Shown one piece after another: positions 52,555 to 62,006 of a stretch of DNA of 64,000 nt. Position 1 is the stretch's first letter. Every line of letters begins with the position of its first letter. The position numbers and the translations under genes are program-made. Below the pieces are notes generated by a model, which saw only the letters and a program-made list of their open reading frames with translations, was not told the DNA's origin and made no database searches. Origin of the DNA: Novosphingobium pentaromativorans US6-1 (GTDB taxonomy: Bacteria; Pseudomonadota; Alphaproteobacteria; Sphingomonadales; Sphingomonadaceae); NCBI RefSeq assembly GCF_000767465.1, contig NZ_CP009295.1, positions 62,001 to 126,000 on the forward strand. The letters are read 5' to 3'.

Positions 52555-53340
52555 TTAGTGTAGGTCGAGCCAAGAAAACCGCTTCTTCATGTAAGCGCGC
52601 AGTTCAATATTGTTGTCGCCCCTGTTGGTCTGAGTTCTGAGCATCGATCTTTCATGCTGCCGGTATCTTGAAAGTATTTCGGGTATGTGAATGGCGATTT
52701 TTTTCTGTTCGATCATCCTGAGCCAGAGTTCGTAATCTTCCCAACCATGGCGAAGATTTTCGTACCCGTTCATAGCGAGCAGCGCGGATCGGCGAAACAT
52801 TGCCATGGCATCAATGAAATTGCCGTGGATCAGCCCTTCCTTGATGAATACACCAGCGCCGATCACGTCCCTTCTGCCTTCGAATACTTCGATCAGGCTG
52901 TACGCCGCGTCTGCCTCAGGTCTAGCTTCTAAAGCCTGGACATGCTTTTCCACACAGCGTGGATAGACTATGTTGTCCGCATCAAGCATGAAGCAGTATT
53001 CTGATCTGCTGTAATTTATTCCGGTATTGCGGGTTATTGACAGTTTGGAATTTTTACTGTTTTTCAGGAGCGTCAAGCCTTTACGGCCGGTTTGCATTTT
53101 CATCCATTTTAAAACCGTTTCAACGGATTGATCTGTGCTACAGTCGTCCACCACGAGGATCATCACATCGTCAGTGGATTGCGCCGCTGCTGACTGCAGT
53201 GCCTGTTCGATGTGATGGGCGTAATTGTATAGGGGTATGATGATAGTCGTCTGGGATTGTCGGTTGCCGCGTTCAAACAGCACCTCGGCATCCTGAACCA
53301 GCATTCCCTCCGCTGATGCGGTATAGCTATTCTTCCTCAC
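52555..53340 (-). CDS. Family 2 glycosyltransferase, about 261 aa
   Basis: TTIIIPLYNYAHHIEQALQSAAAQ and MILVVDDCSTDQSVETV are the GT-A start, and YCFMLDADNIVYPRCVEKH gives the metal-binding DxD. MNGYENLRHGWEDYELWLRM near the C-terminus holds the catalytic acidic ED pair. I prefer the GTG at 53340, whose GTGA overlaps the upstream stop; an ATG at 53304 follows GGAGGGA with no spacing. It probably adds a sugar to the repeat unit. Confidence 0.85.
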   Translation of the reverse strand: MRKNSYTASAEGMLVQDAEVLFERGNRQSQTTIIIPLYNYAHHIEQALQSAAAQSTDDVMILVVDDCSTDQSVETVLKWMKMQTGRKGLTLLKNSKNSKLSITRNTGINYSRSEYCFMLDADNIVYPRCVEKHVQALEARPEADAAYSLIEVFEGRRDVIGAGVFIKEGLIHGNFIDAMAMFRRSALLAMNGYENLRHGWEDYELWLRMIEQKKIAIHIPEILSRYRQHERSMLRTQTNRGDNNIELRAYMKKRFSWLDLH

Positions 53341-55082
53341 AACGCGCGCCCTGCAAACTGTTTCTGAAGACGAGCCATGAGCACTTGCCCGTTCTTGTGA
53401 AGCCTTTTGATTTCCATCTGCCCCTCCGATGTGCTCAGCAGCCACTCGATGCGGGCGGGCATTTCCTCGATGGCCGCTTCGATATAGTGTTCGCCCGGCT
53501 TCACGATGCCGATGTCTGCACATGGTTCCGTCAGGGGAATACAGCCTTGCGCGATACCTGATATCACCAGGCGATGCCATTCGAAATAATGGCTTTCCCC
53601 CTGATGGATGTTCAGCAGCAGCTTCGCATGCTGGGCGATCTGCGCAACATCGCGGCCGCCAATCATGTTGGGGTTTTCGGTGGTGACTGGTCCATTGAAG
53701 CGGGGTGCGTGCAGGAAGCAGTCGAAACCGGACAGTGCATGGCCCAGATCCGCCAACGCTCGCGCCCGGCGTTCGTTGAGGTAGCCCACAAAGAGAATGT
53801 CATAAGGCCGCTTGAGAATGTCGCGAGGGTAAGTCAGCGGCTTGATTGCACGCAACTGCGTCAATTGACGCGAAGGAGGCGCCTGCCCCAGATCGAAAAC
53901 ACCGCCCTTTGCCGGTAGCAAAGGCAGGAAACCCGCCTTGATGCCCAAACGTGATAAACCCCGCGCCGACAGAGGGTTGATGTCGAGTGCCTTGCGCGAC
54001 TTGAGCATCTTGTCCAGCGCCAGCGAAAACCAGGATGTGTGCCACTGTTCGAGATTGACGTAGACAATTCTCCCGGCGACTTGTGGAGTAAACTCAACGC
54101 CTGGCCCATGAACACAATATTCGTGAGGCGCGACGACAATAATTTCCACGCTGCGGAGATCAATATTTCGATGATCATCGCGCAAAATAACTCTGTATCC
54201 TTGGGAATTTAGAACCTCAGATATGTATTTTGCGATATCGGTAAAGAAGAAATTTCCGTCTTTCCAGTGAAGGACGACCACTGGCCGGCCTGGTTCGAGT
54301 AAGTCGTAGATGGTATGGATGGGTTGGTCCGAGGCATCGGTCATGAAGGCATCGGCAGTGGCGGATTGGAAGGCCCGCCGGCCCTGCTGCATTCCGTAAC
54401 GCAAGTAATGGACAAGAGGGTTTATTTCGCGGATATCGGGATTTTCTAGGCTATAGAATGAACCGGAGAAAAGTGGACCAGGTTGACGCAGCGCGTCGGC
54501 GGCGGATGCCCTTAGGAAGTCTTCTGCCAAGTCGCGCTCAGAGCCGGTCACCCCATACCGCTCAGCATACCAATTGGCGTCAAACAATCTGCTCGCCAAG
54601 ATTTCGGGGATTGCGCTCAGATCCGGATCGATGTGCGCACAGGTTGAAAGCCGACCTCCTGCGTCACGCCCCTCGCCAATACCGTGGGCGAGGTAATGGT
54701 AAACCGGGTTTTGCCCGTCTAGTCGGACGTCGGGATAGCGGGACATGTAGTCCGCTCCGTCAAAGATGTTCTCGGCAGCCAAGCGCCTTAATACCCTGCG
54801 GCTCCATAACTCGTAAGGAAGCCAGCGACGCCACCCCTTTGGAGGCCGGGCCAAAGCCTTTGCCAATTCGTGCAGCCATGCTGCGCGGGCACGCTGCGTC
54901 AGGGCCTCAGTGTTTGCTTCTCGGTAGAGTTCCTTTAAGACGCTCAATTGGCGCGCCAGATCGGAGGCATCATTCTCCCGAAAGTTGGAAATGACGCTCG
55001 CCTGCCGTGATTGGGGCAGTATGCCGAATAGCCCTAACATTTTCCCGGCTACGAGATGCCGGCACCACATCGCAAAATTCAA
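53337..55082 (-). CDS. Glycosyltransferase-like protein with FD/NPD modules, 581 aa
   Basis: The N-terminal half contains modules such as IFDGADYMSRYPDV...HYLAHGIGEGRD and LFSGSFYSLENPDI...HYLRYGMQQGRR, separated by a degenerate one (LFDANWYAERYGV). The C-terminal half (DILFVGYLNERRARALADLGHAL, LLLNIHQGESHYFEWHRLVISGIAQGCIPLTE) resembles GT-B transferases that act on polysaccharides. It overlaps the family 2 transferase gene by GTGA. Function inferred from context only. Confidence 0.72.
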   Translation of the reverse strand: MNFAMWCRHLVAGKMLGLFGILPQSRQASVISNFRENDASDLARQLSVLKELYREANTEALTQRARAAWLHELAKALARPPKGWRRWLPYELWSRRVLRRLAAENIFDGADYMSRYPDVRLDGQNPVYHYLAHGIGEGRDAGGRLSTCAHIDPDLSAIPEILASRLFDANWYAERYGVTGSERDLAEDFLRASAADALRQPGPLFSGSFYSLENPDIREINPLVHYLRYGMQQGRRAFQSATADAFMTDASDQPIHTIYDLLEPGRPVVVLHWKDGNFFFTDIAKYISEVLNSQGYRVILRDDHRNIDLRSVEIIVVAPHEYCVHGPGVEFTPQVAGRIVYVNLEQWHTSWFSLALDKMLKSRKALDINPLSARGLSRLGIKAGFLPLLPAKGGVFDLGQAPPSRQLTQLRAIKPLTYPRDILKRPYDILFVGYLNERRARALADLGHALSGFDCFLHAPRFNGPVTTENPNMIGGRDVAQIAQHAKLLLNIHQGESHYFEWHRLVISGIAQGCIPLTEPCADIGIVKPGEHYIEAAIEEMPARIEWLLSTSEGQMEIKRLHKNGQVLMARLQKQFAGRAL

Positions 55083-55432
55083 GATAAGCCTTCCTGTCGA
55101 GCACCTAGGGCACGGTAGCTGTTAGCCGCTGATAGCTGAGACAGCCAAGCGAAAACCGGCGCGCCCAAAACAGACTCATCATGTGCGATGTCGATTAGTC
55201 CTTAGGATCGAAACCAAGTTGAAGAAGAGCAGGTCATTGCTAGTGTCGCGTTCCTTGTTCTGGCTGTCAGATGCCGAGTGGGCGGCGATCTAGTGCCCGC
55301 CTATAAACACTAAGATATTGAATTATTTCGCTTAAATGTTGAATCCGGGCTTTAAGAGCCCGGCGATGACGATTATGCTGTGGGCTCAAACCACTGAAAT
55401 CATGGCATGATCAACACACGCAGGAGCCGACA
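55083..55432. other. Stretch with IS debris
   Basis: About 350 bp with no intact gene. It contains the start of an IS5-type transposase (55243-55293) and a hairpin CCGGGCT-N5-AGCCCGG (55345-55363) shortly before the ISNCY-like remnant, which may be that element's end. Confidence 0.5.
55243..55293 (+). pseudogene. IS5-family transposase, N-terminal remnant
   Basis: GTG-initiated VSRSLFWLSDAEWAAI then a stop; this matches the usual IS5-group start 'FWLSDxEWAAI'. Only 16 codons remain. Confidence 0.55.
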
Positions 55433-56170
55433 ATGCGCCAAAAACGCATATTCCAGAGCAGCCTATTCGATCTGTTTGCCGATCACCAGATCGGACGTGT
55501 GCTCAAGGCGATTTCAGGGTGGCTCGATGTGCAGACTGAGTTGCTGCCACTGCTGGCAGCAGATCTGGTGGGGCTGGCATCGAGGACACGGCGAGCCAGG
55601 GGCTACCGGGAGAATCGGTTCTGCGGTGCGCTGTGCTCAAGCAATATCGCCAGCTGAGTTACGAGGAACTGGCCTTCCATCTCGAGGTTTCATGTTCATT
55701 CCGCGCCTTTGCACAACTGCCCCTGGCATTGCGCCTTGGCTCGAGCATCGAGAGCGCAGCTTAGCGTCTTGAGGTTGAACACTATCTGTCCCTGATTGAG
55801 CGGGTCATCGACCAGACCCGGCGACGGGTCTTTGCCGGTGAGCGCGTCCCGACGGCCGACAAGCTGGTCAGCCTGCTTGAACCGCATGCCGAAATCATCG
55901 TCAAAGGCGGCCGCGACGTCCAATACGGCCACAAGCTCAACTTCTCCACCGGCAAGAGCGGCATGTCGCCATGTATGGCGAGCCACCGCGCTTATCAGCC
56001 GCCGATGGCGGCTTTGGCAATCGGGGTACGCGACGTCGCCTTCCACAAGAAGTGCAGTCTCAAAATCGAGGACATGGCCAAGAGTAAATGGGTTCATCTC
56101 CAATTGCGCAACTTCCGCGCCGGGATCGAGGCTGGCATCTCGTGCCTCAAGCCCGCTTCAAACAGACATA
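55433..56170 (+). pseudogene. ISNCY-like transposase, degenerate
   Basis: MRQKRIFQSSLFDLFADHQIGRVLKAISGWLD is the N-terminus of a transposase related to the ISNCY group. The frame then shifts, continuing as VLKQYRQLSYEELAFHLE, HYLSLIERVIDQTRRRVFAGERVP and VKGGRDVQYGHKLNFSTGKSG, and finally HLQLRNFRAGIEAGISCLK. At least two frameshifts and an in-frame stop break it. After about 56160 the similarity ends. Confidence 0.7.
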
Positions 56171-56533
56171 GTCAGGTTCGCGCCCCCAGACTGCTCCACC
56201 GGCCGCCGCCGGGCGATCTCACTTGCCTACTGGTCGGACAAAAGCGCCGATCTCGCCATAATCATGCCTCGGATACCAAAGCAGCGACTTGCTCAACTCG
56301 CAATACACTGTCGATAGCGATAGCAGCCGCCTCTGAAGTCAAACCAGACGACAAGAAACAGCCTGTTTATGGACAGACACTAAACTAGCCTCATCTGCCC
56401 AAGAGCCAACCCAGAACGCGCCGGATTGACGACCGGGGTGAGGGGGGGAATTTCGGGCATCCTTCCTTGCGCTTTCTTGTCATACCCGACATGGCATGGC
56501 ACAAGGCCAAGAGGGCGTCAGGTAGGCAATTTC

Positions 56534-57274
56534 ATGTTAGGGTTACTTCGTCTCCGCCAACAGAGGCGCGCAAATACGCATTCCATCAATGACTACCGGA
56601 AAATCGTGCGTAACAAACTTCGGCAGATACCACACAACCGTGCGCTGGCGTTAGCTCAAGCAATCGGAGCCGAAAGTATGGAGACCTTTGTAAGCCAAGG
56701 CGATGGTCACGTCGCGGTACTGCTCCATAACGGTCTGACTGACGGCATGGCGGTCTATGACTTGGGCTGCGGCTGCGGGCGCACTGCGCAAGCACTTCGG
56801 CGTTCAGGCTGGAAAGGCACATACATCGGGGCTGACGTGGTACCAGAACTGCTGCAAGAACTGGCGCGTCAGTGTCCGGATTATGCGACAGTCCTTAACA
56901 CCACCCCCACCATCGCGGCGCCTGATGGCTCGCTCGACATTGTGTTCCATTGGTCAGTCTTCACTCATTTATTTCCGGCAGAAGCCTACCTTTACACCGC
57001 CGAAGCGTTTCGTGCGTTGAAGCCGGGCGGACGCATGGTTTTCTCGTTCCTCGAGATGGAGGATTCGGCGCATGACCGAGTGTGGCAAGCGAACCAGCGA
57101 TTACTGCGTGAGGGCAAGGCAGCCGCGCAACTTGATGCCTTTCTGCATCGCGACTGGATCCGTCGCTTCGCGCGCGATTCCGGGTTTCTTGAGCCGAGCT
57201 TTACGGACGGCTCAGATGATACATATCACCCGCCGTTCTGGCAGGCGCTGGCGGTAATGGAAAAACCCGTCTGA
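56534..57274 (+). CDS. Class I SAM-dependent methyltransferase, about 246 aa
   Basis: MAVYDLGCGCGRTAQALRRSGW is motif I, YIGADVVPELLQEL motif II, and DIVFHWSVFTHLFPAEAYLYTAEAFRALKPGGRMVFSF covers the later motifs. I use the ATG at 56534 (MLGLLRLRQQRR); the frame is open to 56426. It probably methylates a sugar or a small molecule; the partner is unknown. It is isolated between IS debris on both sides, so expression is uncertain. Confidence 0.8.
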   Translation: MLGLLRLRQQRRANTHSINDYRKIVRNKLRQIPHNRALALAQAIGAESMETFVSQGDGHVAVLLHNGLTDGMAVYDLGCGCGRTAQALRRSGWKGTYIGADVVPELLQELARQCPDYATVLNTTPTIAAPDGSLDIVFHWSVFTHLFPAEAYLYTAEAFRALKPGGRMVFSFLEMEDSAHDRVWQANQRLLREGKAAAQLDAFLHRDWIRRFARDSGFLEPSFTDGSDDTYHPPFWQALAVMEKPV

Positions 57275-57670
57275 TCTCTTCAGACGCACCCGCTGCACCT
57301 GCGCCAGCGTGATGTCGTCGCGCCTCCGGTCGTAGAAGTAGGGAACCTCTGCACAGATAGGAATTTCGGCGTCGTTCGGCGTCAGTCGCGAGCATCGGCG
57401 CGGTGCGCTCTTTGTGGTGCGTGAAATAGGCCGAAATCATGGACTTTCTGCCCCACTTTCGTCCCTACACGACCGCTATTCGGGCTATTCCCCGTTCGGC
57501 GGGCGCAGTTGTCTGCGCGTCAGGCTAATTGCTCGTGCATTATGTAGATATTTGGCCAGGGAGAGCTGGCAGGTTAGCGCCCAGCCTCCGACGTGTTGCG
57601 CGGTTTCATCCTGTTGGCGAGGGAGTGATCGATAGGAGTCTCGTTCTGGACTCCATAAGGAAATCAGGAG
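57275..57670. other. Stretch without an intact gene
   Basis: About 400 bp. A minus-strand frame near 57285-57360 reads PICAEVPYFYDRRRDDITLA, which could be the remains of a coding region, but the family is not recognised. No promoter or terminator is supported. Confidence 0.35.
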
Positions 57671-57902
57671 ATGGGCCGGATCGAGGTCATCACCCATACC
57701 GATCACCGCCTTAAATATTCGCCCGCCGCGCAAGCCGCGATCATGCGGGAGGCGGACGCGCTCGGATGCGACCGTGCACGAGGTGGCGAAGCGGCAAGAT
57801 ATAGCTGAGAGCCCGATCTACAGCTGGCGCACGGCGAGACGGCAGGCGGAGGAGGTCGCCAGCGAGCCACTGACCTTCAATTCATACGCTGCTGTGCCGT
57901 AG
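57671..57902 (+). pseudogene. IS66-type accessory protein (TnpA/OrfA) remnant, frameshifted
   Basis: MGRIEVITHTDHRLKYSPAAQ followed by AAIMREADALG, then in another frame TVHEVAKRQDIAESPIYSWRTARRQAEE. This is the helix-turn-helix protein of IS66-family elements, broken by a frameshift after about 37 codons. The other IS66 genes are absent here. Confidence 0.6.
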
Positions 57903-58079
57903 AGTGCTGTCTGCTACCTTTTCTGCAGCACCACCGCCAGCACGACCTGATCCGGTCCCCACGATGCCGGTGATGCTCCAAGTCTGACCGGCTCGTCGGA
58001 ACAATGCGACGGCCCTGAAAATACGCTCAGGACGAGGCGAGATCAGGTAGCATCTCAAGCAGGCAGATCCGGTCCTGGC
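57903..58079. other. Short stretch without recognised features
   Basis: Downstream of the IS66 remnant; nothing supported. Confidence 0.4.
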
Positions 58080-59546
58080 CTAACGACAGTCGCCGAAAAC
58101 GCCGATTGGCGCCTCATCGCCTCGCTCATGCAGGGTAACGGCTCCTACGCGGCGGCAATGCCCGGCGATGTAAGCCCGCACGCGATCGGTCGCATACCGG
58201 TTTACCGGCTCGTTGCGCGGCCGAAGAGCCATGACCACTACGCCCGGTCGCCGGGCAAGGATGCGGTCGATCTCTCGATCGGTATCCAGATGACTGACGT
58301 TTCGCTCGATCTCGGAATTGAGATGCTGGGGAAAGACCAGTGGCGAGAGGAAGCGCTTGCCGGTCATGGCGTAAAGCCAGGACGGACCGTCGAAGACCAA
58401 CATTCCCCCGCCCCCATCGTGCGCCTGGGCCAATTGGGAAAGCTGTGCCATTTCCTGGCGGGCCTGCCGGCTCAGATTGAAGTCCGTGAAGTCATACCAG
58501 AGGGCATAGACCGCAATGAAAGCGGCGAAACCGATGCGCCCGGCTCCGCCTCGGGCGAAAGCCAGCCCTGCGGCGACGCTGAGTGGAACCAATAGCGGCA
58601 ATGCATAATGCGCAAAAAAGGAAAGCAGCGCCAGCAACCCGGCCGTTGCCGCCAGTAGCCAGCCAGCGAGAAATGCCAGCAGGGGCCTTTCGCTTCGAAT
58701 TCCCACAAGGCCCCATAGAGACAGTAAGGCCACGGGACCTATCCGCACTGCAAGAGCATAGCTCAGGAAGGAGAGCTGCTCAGGCGGCCGGACCTGCTTG
58801 GTCAGCGAAGATGTGACCATTGCATGCCACCACTCATTGCCATGGCCGATAACCATGTAGACCGCGCCGATAGCGATCGTGGGAATGGCGCCCAGCAGCA
58901 TCCAGCGCAGGATTGGCGCGATCATGGTCATGCGGCGACCATCGCGCCATAGCGCCGCGGCACACCACAGGCCCAGGAACGCGCTTTCGAAAATGGCGGT
59001 AGGCTTGACTGCGATAGCCAGCCCGCAGAGCGACATGGCGACATCGATGCGTGAAATCGCCCGGCCCGAATGCAGTTGCATCGCCCCTCGCCAGACCAGC
59101 AGGGCCGCCGTGGCGATCAGCAGATTGTAGAACACCGGCGCTTGCCCGCCGAAACCGTTGAACGGGCCCAAGAGGACGAGATAAGCCAGTCCGCCCAGCA
59201 GCGCCCCCTGGGGCCGGGTACAATCCAGAAGCAGCCGACAGATAACCCACGCGGTTGCCGCTGCAAAAGCGGCCGCGCCCCATTGATAGGCAAGCACCGG
59301 ATCGGGAAAGAAGGCGAAAAGCCAGTAGAGCAGGAAAAGCCCGAGGGGCTTGCGGTCCCAGACATCGACATAGGGGAGCGCCCCGCCATGCATCCGTTGC
59401 CCGACCAGCAGATAGAACTGCTCATCCACCCCAAGATTGGGATTGCCGAAAGTCGAACATCGCAGGGCCAGCGCCACCGCGGAAAGCAGCACCGCAATCC
59501 AGATTAGGCGCTTTACCGATGTGGCGCCGCCTGCCTCTAACGCCAT
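58080..59546 (-). CDS. Polytopic membrane glycosyltransferase-like protein (GT39/GT83 type), 488 aa
   Basis: About 11 hydrophobic segments. The first periplasmic loop NPNLGVDEQFYLLVGQRMHGG has the acidic residue typical of ArnT/PMT-like transferases, and YVDVWDRKPLGLFLLYWLFAFF follows the 'DhkPPl' pattern. The C-terminal soluble part is short. Such enzymes use a polyprenyl-phosphate sugar. It is likely to modify the polysaccharide or lipid A, but the substrate is not known. Confidence 0.75.
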   Translation of the reverse strand: MALEAGGATSVKRLIWIAVLLSAVALALRCSTFGNPNLGVDEQFYLLVGQRMHGGALPYVDVWDRKPLGLFLLYWLFAFFPDPVLAYQWGAAAFAAATAWVICRLLLDCTRPQGALLGGLAYLVLLGPFNGFGGQAPVFYNLLIATAALLVWRGAMQLHSGRAISRIDVAMSLCGLAIAVKPTAIFESAFLGLWCAAALWRDGRRMTMIAPILRWMLLGAIPTIAIGAVYMVIGHGNEWWHAMVTSSLTKQVRPPEQLSFLSYALAVRIGPVALLSLWGLVGIRSERPLLAFLAGWLLAATAGLLALLSFFAHYALPLLVPLSVAAGLAFARGGAGRIGFAAFIAVYALWYDFTDFNLSRQARQEMAQLSQLAQAHDGGGGMLVFDGPSWLYAMTGKRFLSPLVFPQHLNSEIERNVSHLDTDREIDRILARRPGVVVMALRPRNEPVNRYATDRVRAYIAGHCRRVGAVTLHERGDEAPIGVFGDCR

Positions 59547-59809
59547 GGTACGTGCGATCCCCTTGCCACCGTGCAGCCTTGGCAGATCATGAAAGGTCCG
59601 CCGAAAAGCAAGAGTGGAAGCGCGCTATTCGAGACCCGGCGGGCACATAAAGTCAATATTAACTAAATTTTTGGGTTCAACGGGCTAGTGTCGCGCTGTT
59701 ACGACAACCTGCAAAGGTGCGAGATCGGCGGGGCCAGGCGCATCTTTTGGATTGTGCTTTTCGATCTGGAAGCCAACCATTGCAATGCGGGTATCCGGGG
59801 GGATCAGAA

Positions 59810-61891
59810 TTGCTCAGAGTTGAACGCGAACTGGCCGATCCGTCCACGCAGGACGATGTTTCACCTCCGGATGGACCGCCGACATCGGAGCTTTCCGAAG
59901 GGGGCGAACGGTCCAGGACGATCGTTCGTCTGTTGCTGGCCAGCGCACTCATGCTCTTTCTCGAGTTGGCGCTGATCCGCTGGCTCGGCGCGAACGTCGT
60001 CCACCTCTCCTACTTCTCGAACTTCATTCTGCTGGGTTCCTTCCTCGGAATTGGCGCGGGATTCCTGATCAGCCGCAAGAGCTGGTCGATCTGGCCGGCC
60101 TCGATGCCGCTCCTCAGTATCCTCGTTGCCGGCGTCCTGAGATTCCCCGTCACGATCGAGCGCAGCGGGTCGGAAATCATCTATTTCACGTCGCTCGAAG
60201 TGAACGGACCGCCGGCTTGGCTGGCATTGCCGGTCATCTTCTTGCTGGTTGCCGTGGTCCTGGCGGGCCCCGCCGAAGTGGTAGGCCGCTGCTTCGGAAA
60301 GTTGCCGCCGCTCACCGCCTACCGCTATGACCTCATCGGCTCCCTTATCGGGATCGCGACATTCACCGGCCTGAGCTTCATGCACGCGCCCTCGGTTGCC
60401 TGGGGCGCAATTGCGTTTGTCATTTACCTCCTGCTCGCAAGTCCATCGCGCCGTCTGGTGACCTGCGCCTGGGCGCTCGTCCTGGTGGGCAAACTGCTGA
60501 TGGAGACGATGAATCCATCGGTGAGCTGGTCGCCTTACTACAAGGTCATTACGGAGCCCGTCGGCCCGAAAGAGCAGGGCATGCTGCTCATCGGCGTGAA
60601 CGGCGTGCCGCATCAGCTCATGGCACCCGCGAAATGGAAGCTCGAACAAGGCGAGAGGATCTATGAGACGCCGTACCTGCGCCTTCCCGCCAATCCCCTC
60701 AAGGATGTGCTGATCGTTGGTGCCGGTTCGGGATCTGACGTCTCTATCGCTCTTACCGAAGGAGCGGGCCACATCGATGCAGTCGATATCGACCCTCGCA
60801 TCATGGAAATCGGCGCCGAGCTCAATCCGGACCGGCCATACTCGACCAAACGGGTGGTGCGCCACATCAACGACGGCCGCGCTTTCCTCGAGAGCACGGA
60901 CCGCAAGTACGACCTGATCCTATTCGCCCTGCCCGACTCCTTGACCCTGGTCAGCGGCGCTTCGCAGATCCGGCTTGAATCCTTCCTTTTCACCGAGGAG
61001 GCAATGGCGTCCGTGCGCAGGCACCTCAAGCCTGGCGGCAGCTTCGCCATGTACAACTATTACCGCGAGCCGTGGCTGATCGACAGGCTTGCCGGGACCG
61101 TGGCCAAGGCCTTCGGCCATGCGCCGTGTGTCGACACATTCTCCGGCGCACAGGCCGTCATCGCCGTCGGCGTCAACCCGGCCAACCAGAGCTGCGCCGG
61201 TATCTGGGCGCCTGCTTCGCCCGACAAGGTGATCAAGCCGGCGACCGACGACGCGCCGTTCCTCTACTTCAAGGGCGGAGCATTCCCGCAGCTCTACACG
61301 GTCACGCTCATCTGCATCCTGCTGGCATCGATTGCCGCTGTGCGCGTGCTGGGCGGCCCCCTGCGGCCGATGCGCCCTTATGCCGACCTGTTTTTCATGG
61401 GCGCCGCATTCCTGTTGCTGGAAACCAAGAACGTCGCGACCTTCGCCCTGCTTTTCGGGACGACATGGTTCGTCAATGCCCTGGTCTTTGCCGGTGTTCT
61501 GGTCATTGTCCTGGCCGCGGTTGAGACGACGCGCAGGTTCCGCACGCCGCCGCTGCCGATTGTCTACGGTGGCATCGCGGCATCGCTTGCGCTGGCCTGG
61601 GCGATCCGCCCCGACTGGCTGCTCCCCCTGCCCTTCCTGCCGCGCCTGTTGGCTGCGACGGTCCTGGCATTCCTTCCGATCTATCTGGCCAACGTGGCTT
61701 TTGCGAAGCGGTTCCAGAGCTCATCGGACTCGCAGTCGGCCTTTGCGATCAACCTGCTTGGCTCGATCGTCGGCGGTTGCCTTGAGTACTCGGCACTTGT
61801 GCTTGGCTACAACAACCTGCTGATCGTGACCGGCCTGCTCTATCTGGCGGCATTCCTGCTGATCCCCAAGGCACGCCAGACGAGCGGTTAG
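59810..61891 (+). CDS. Membrane protein with spermidine synthase-like domain, about 693 aa
   Basis: The N-terminal ~200 residues have several membrane helices (LLLASALMLFLELALIRWLGANVVHLSYFSNF and later). A soluble spermidine-synthase-like Rossmann domain follows: DVLIVGAGSGSDVSIALTEGAGHIDAVDIDPRIMEIG, HINDGRAFLESTDRKYDLILFALPDS. More membrane helices close the protein. It may be a membrane-bound methyl- or aminopropyl-transferase. Start uncertain: a TTG at 59810 follows GGGGGG; a GTG at 59717 gives a longer form. Confidence 0.75.
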   Translation: MLRVERELADPSTQDDVSPPDGPPTSELSEGGERSRTIVRLLLASALMLFLELALIRWLGANVVHLSYFSNFILLGSFLGIGAGFLISRKSWSIWPASMPLLSILVAGVLRFPVTIERSGSEIIYFTSLEVNGPPAWLALPVIFLLVAVVLAGPAEVVGRCFGKLPPLTAYRYDLIGSLIGIATFTGLSFMHAPSVAWGAIAFVIYLLLASPSRRLVTCAWALVLVGKLLMETMNPSVSWSPYYKVITEPVGPKEQGMLLIGVNGVPHQLMAPAKWKLEQGERIYETPYLRLPANPLKDVLIVGAGSGSDVSIALTEGAGHIDAVDIDPRIMEIGAELNPDRPYSTKRVVRHINDGRAFLESTDRKYDLILFALPDSLTLVSGASQIRLESFLFTEEAMASVRRHLKPGGSFAMYNYYREPWLIDRLAGTVAKAFGHAPCVDTFSGAQAVIAVGVNPANQSCAGIWAPASPDKVIKPATDDAPFLYFKGGAFPQLYTVTLICILLASIAAVRVLGGPLRPMRPYADLFFMGAAFLLLETKNVATFALLFGTTWFVNALVFAGVLVIVLAAVETTRRFRTPPLPIVYGGIAASLALAWAIRPDWLLPLPFLPRLLAATVLAFLPIYLANVAFAKRFQSSSDSQSAFAINLLGSIVGGCLEYSALVLGYNNLLIVTGLLYLAAFLLIPKARQTSG

Positions 61892-62006
61892 TCCACCGGG
61901 CATCCTGAAAATTCGATGCTGACCTGCGAATGATCGACGTATCGGTTCGATGGATCTACGCCATCGCCGTCTGACGATCATCTGATAATCCCAAAGGCGT
62001 GAGCGC

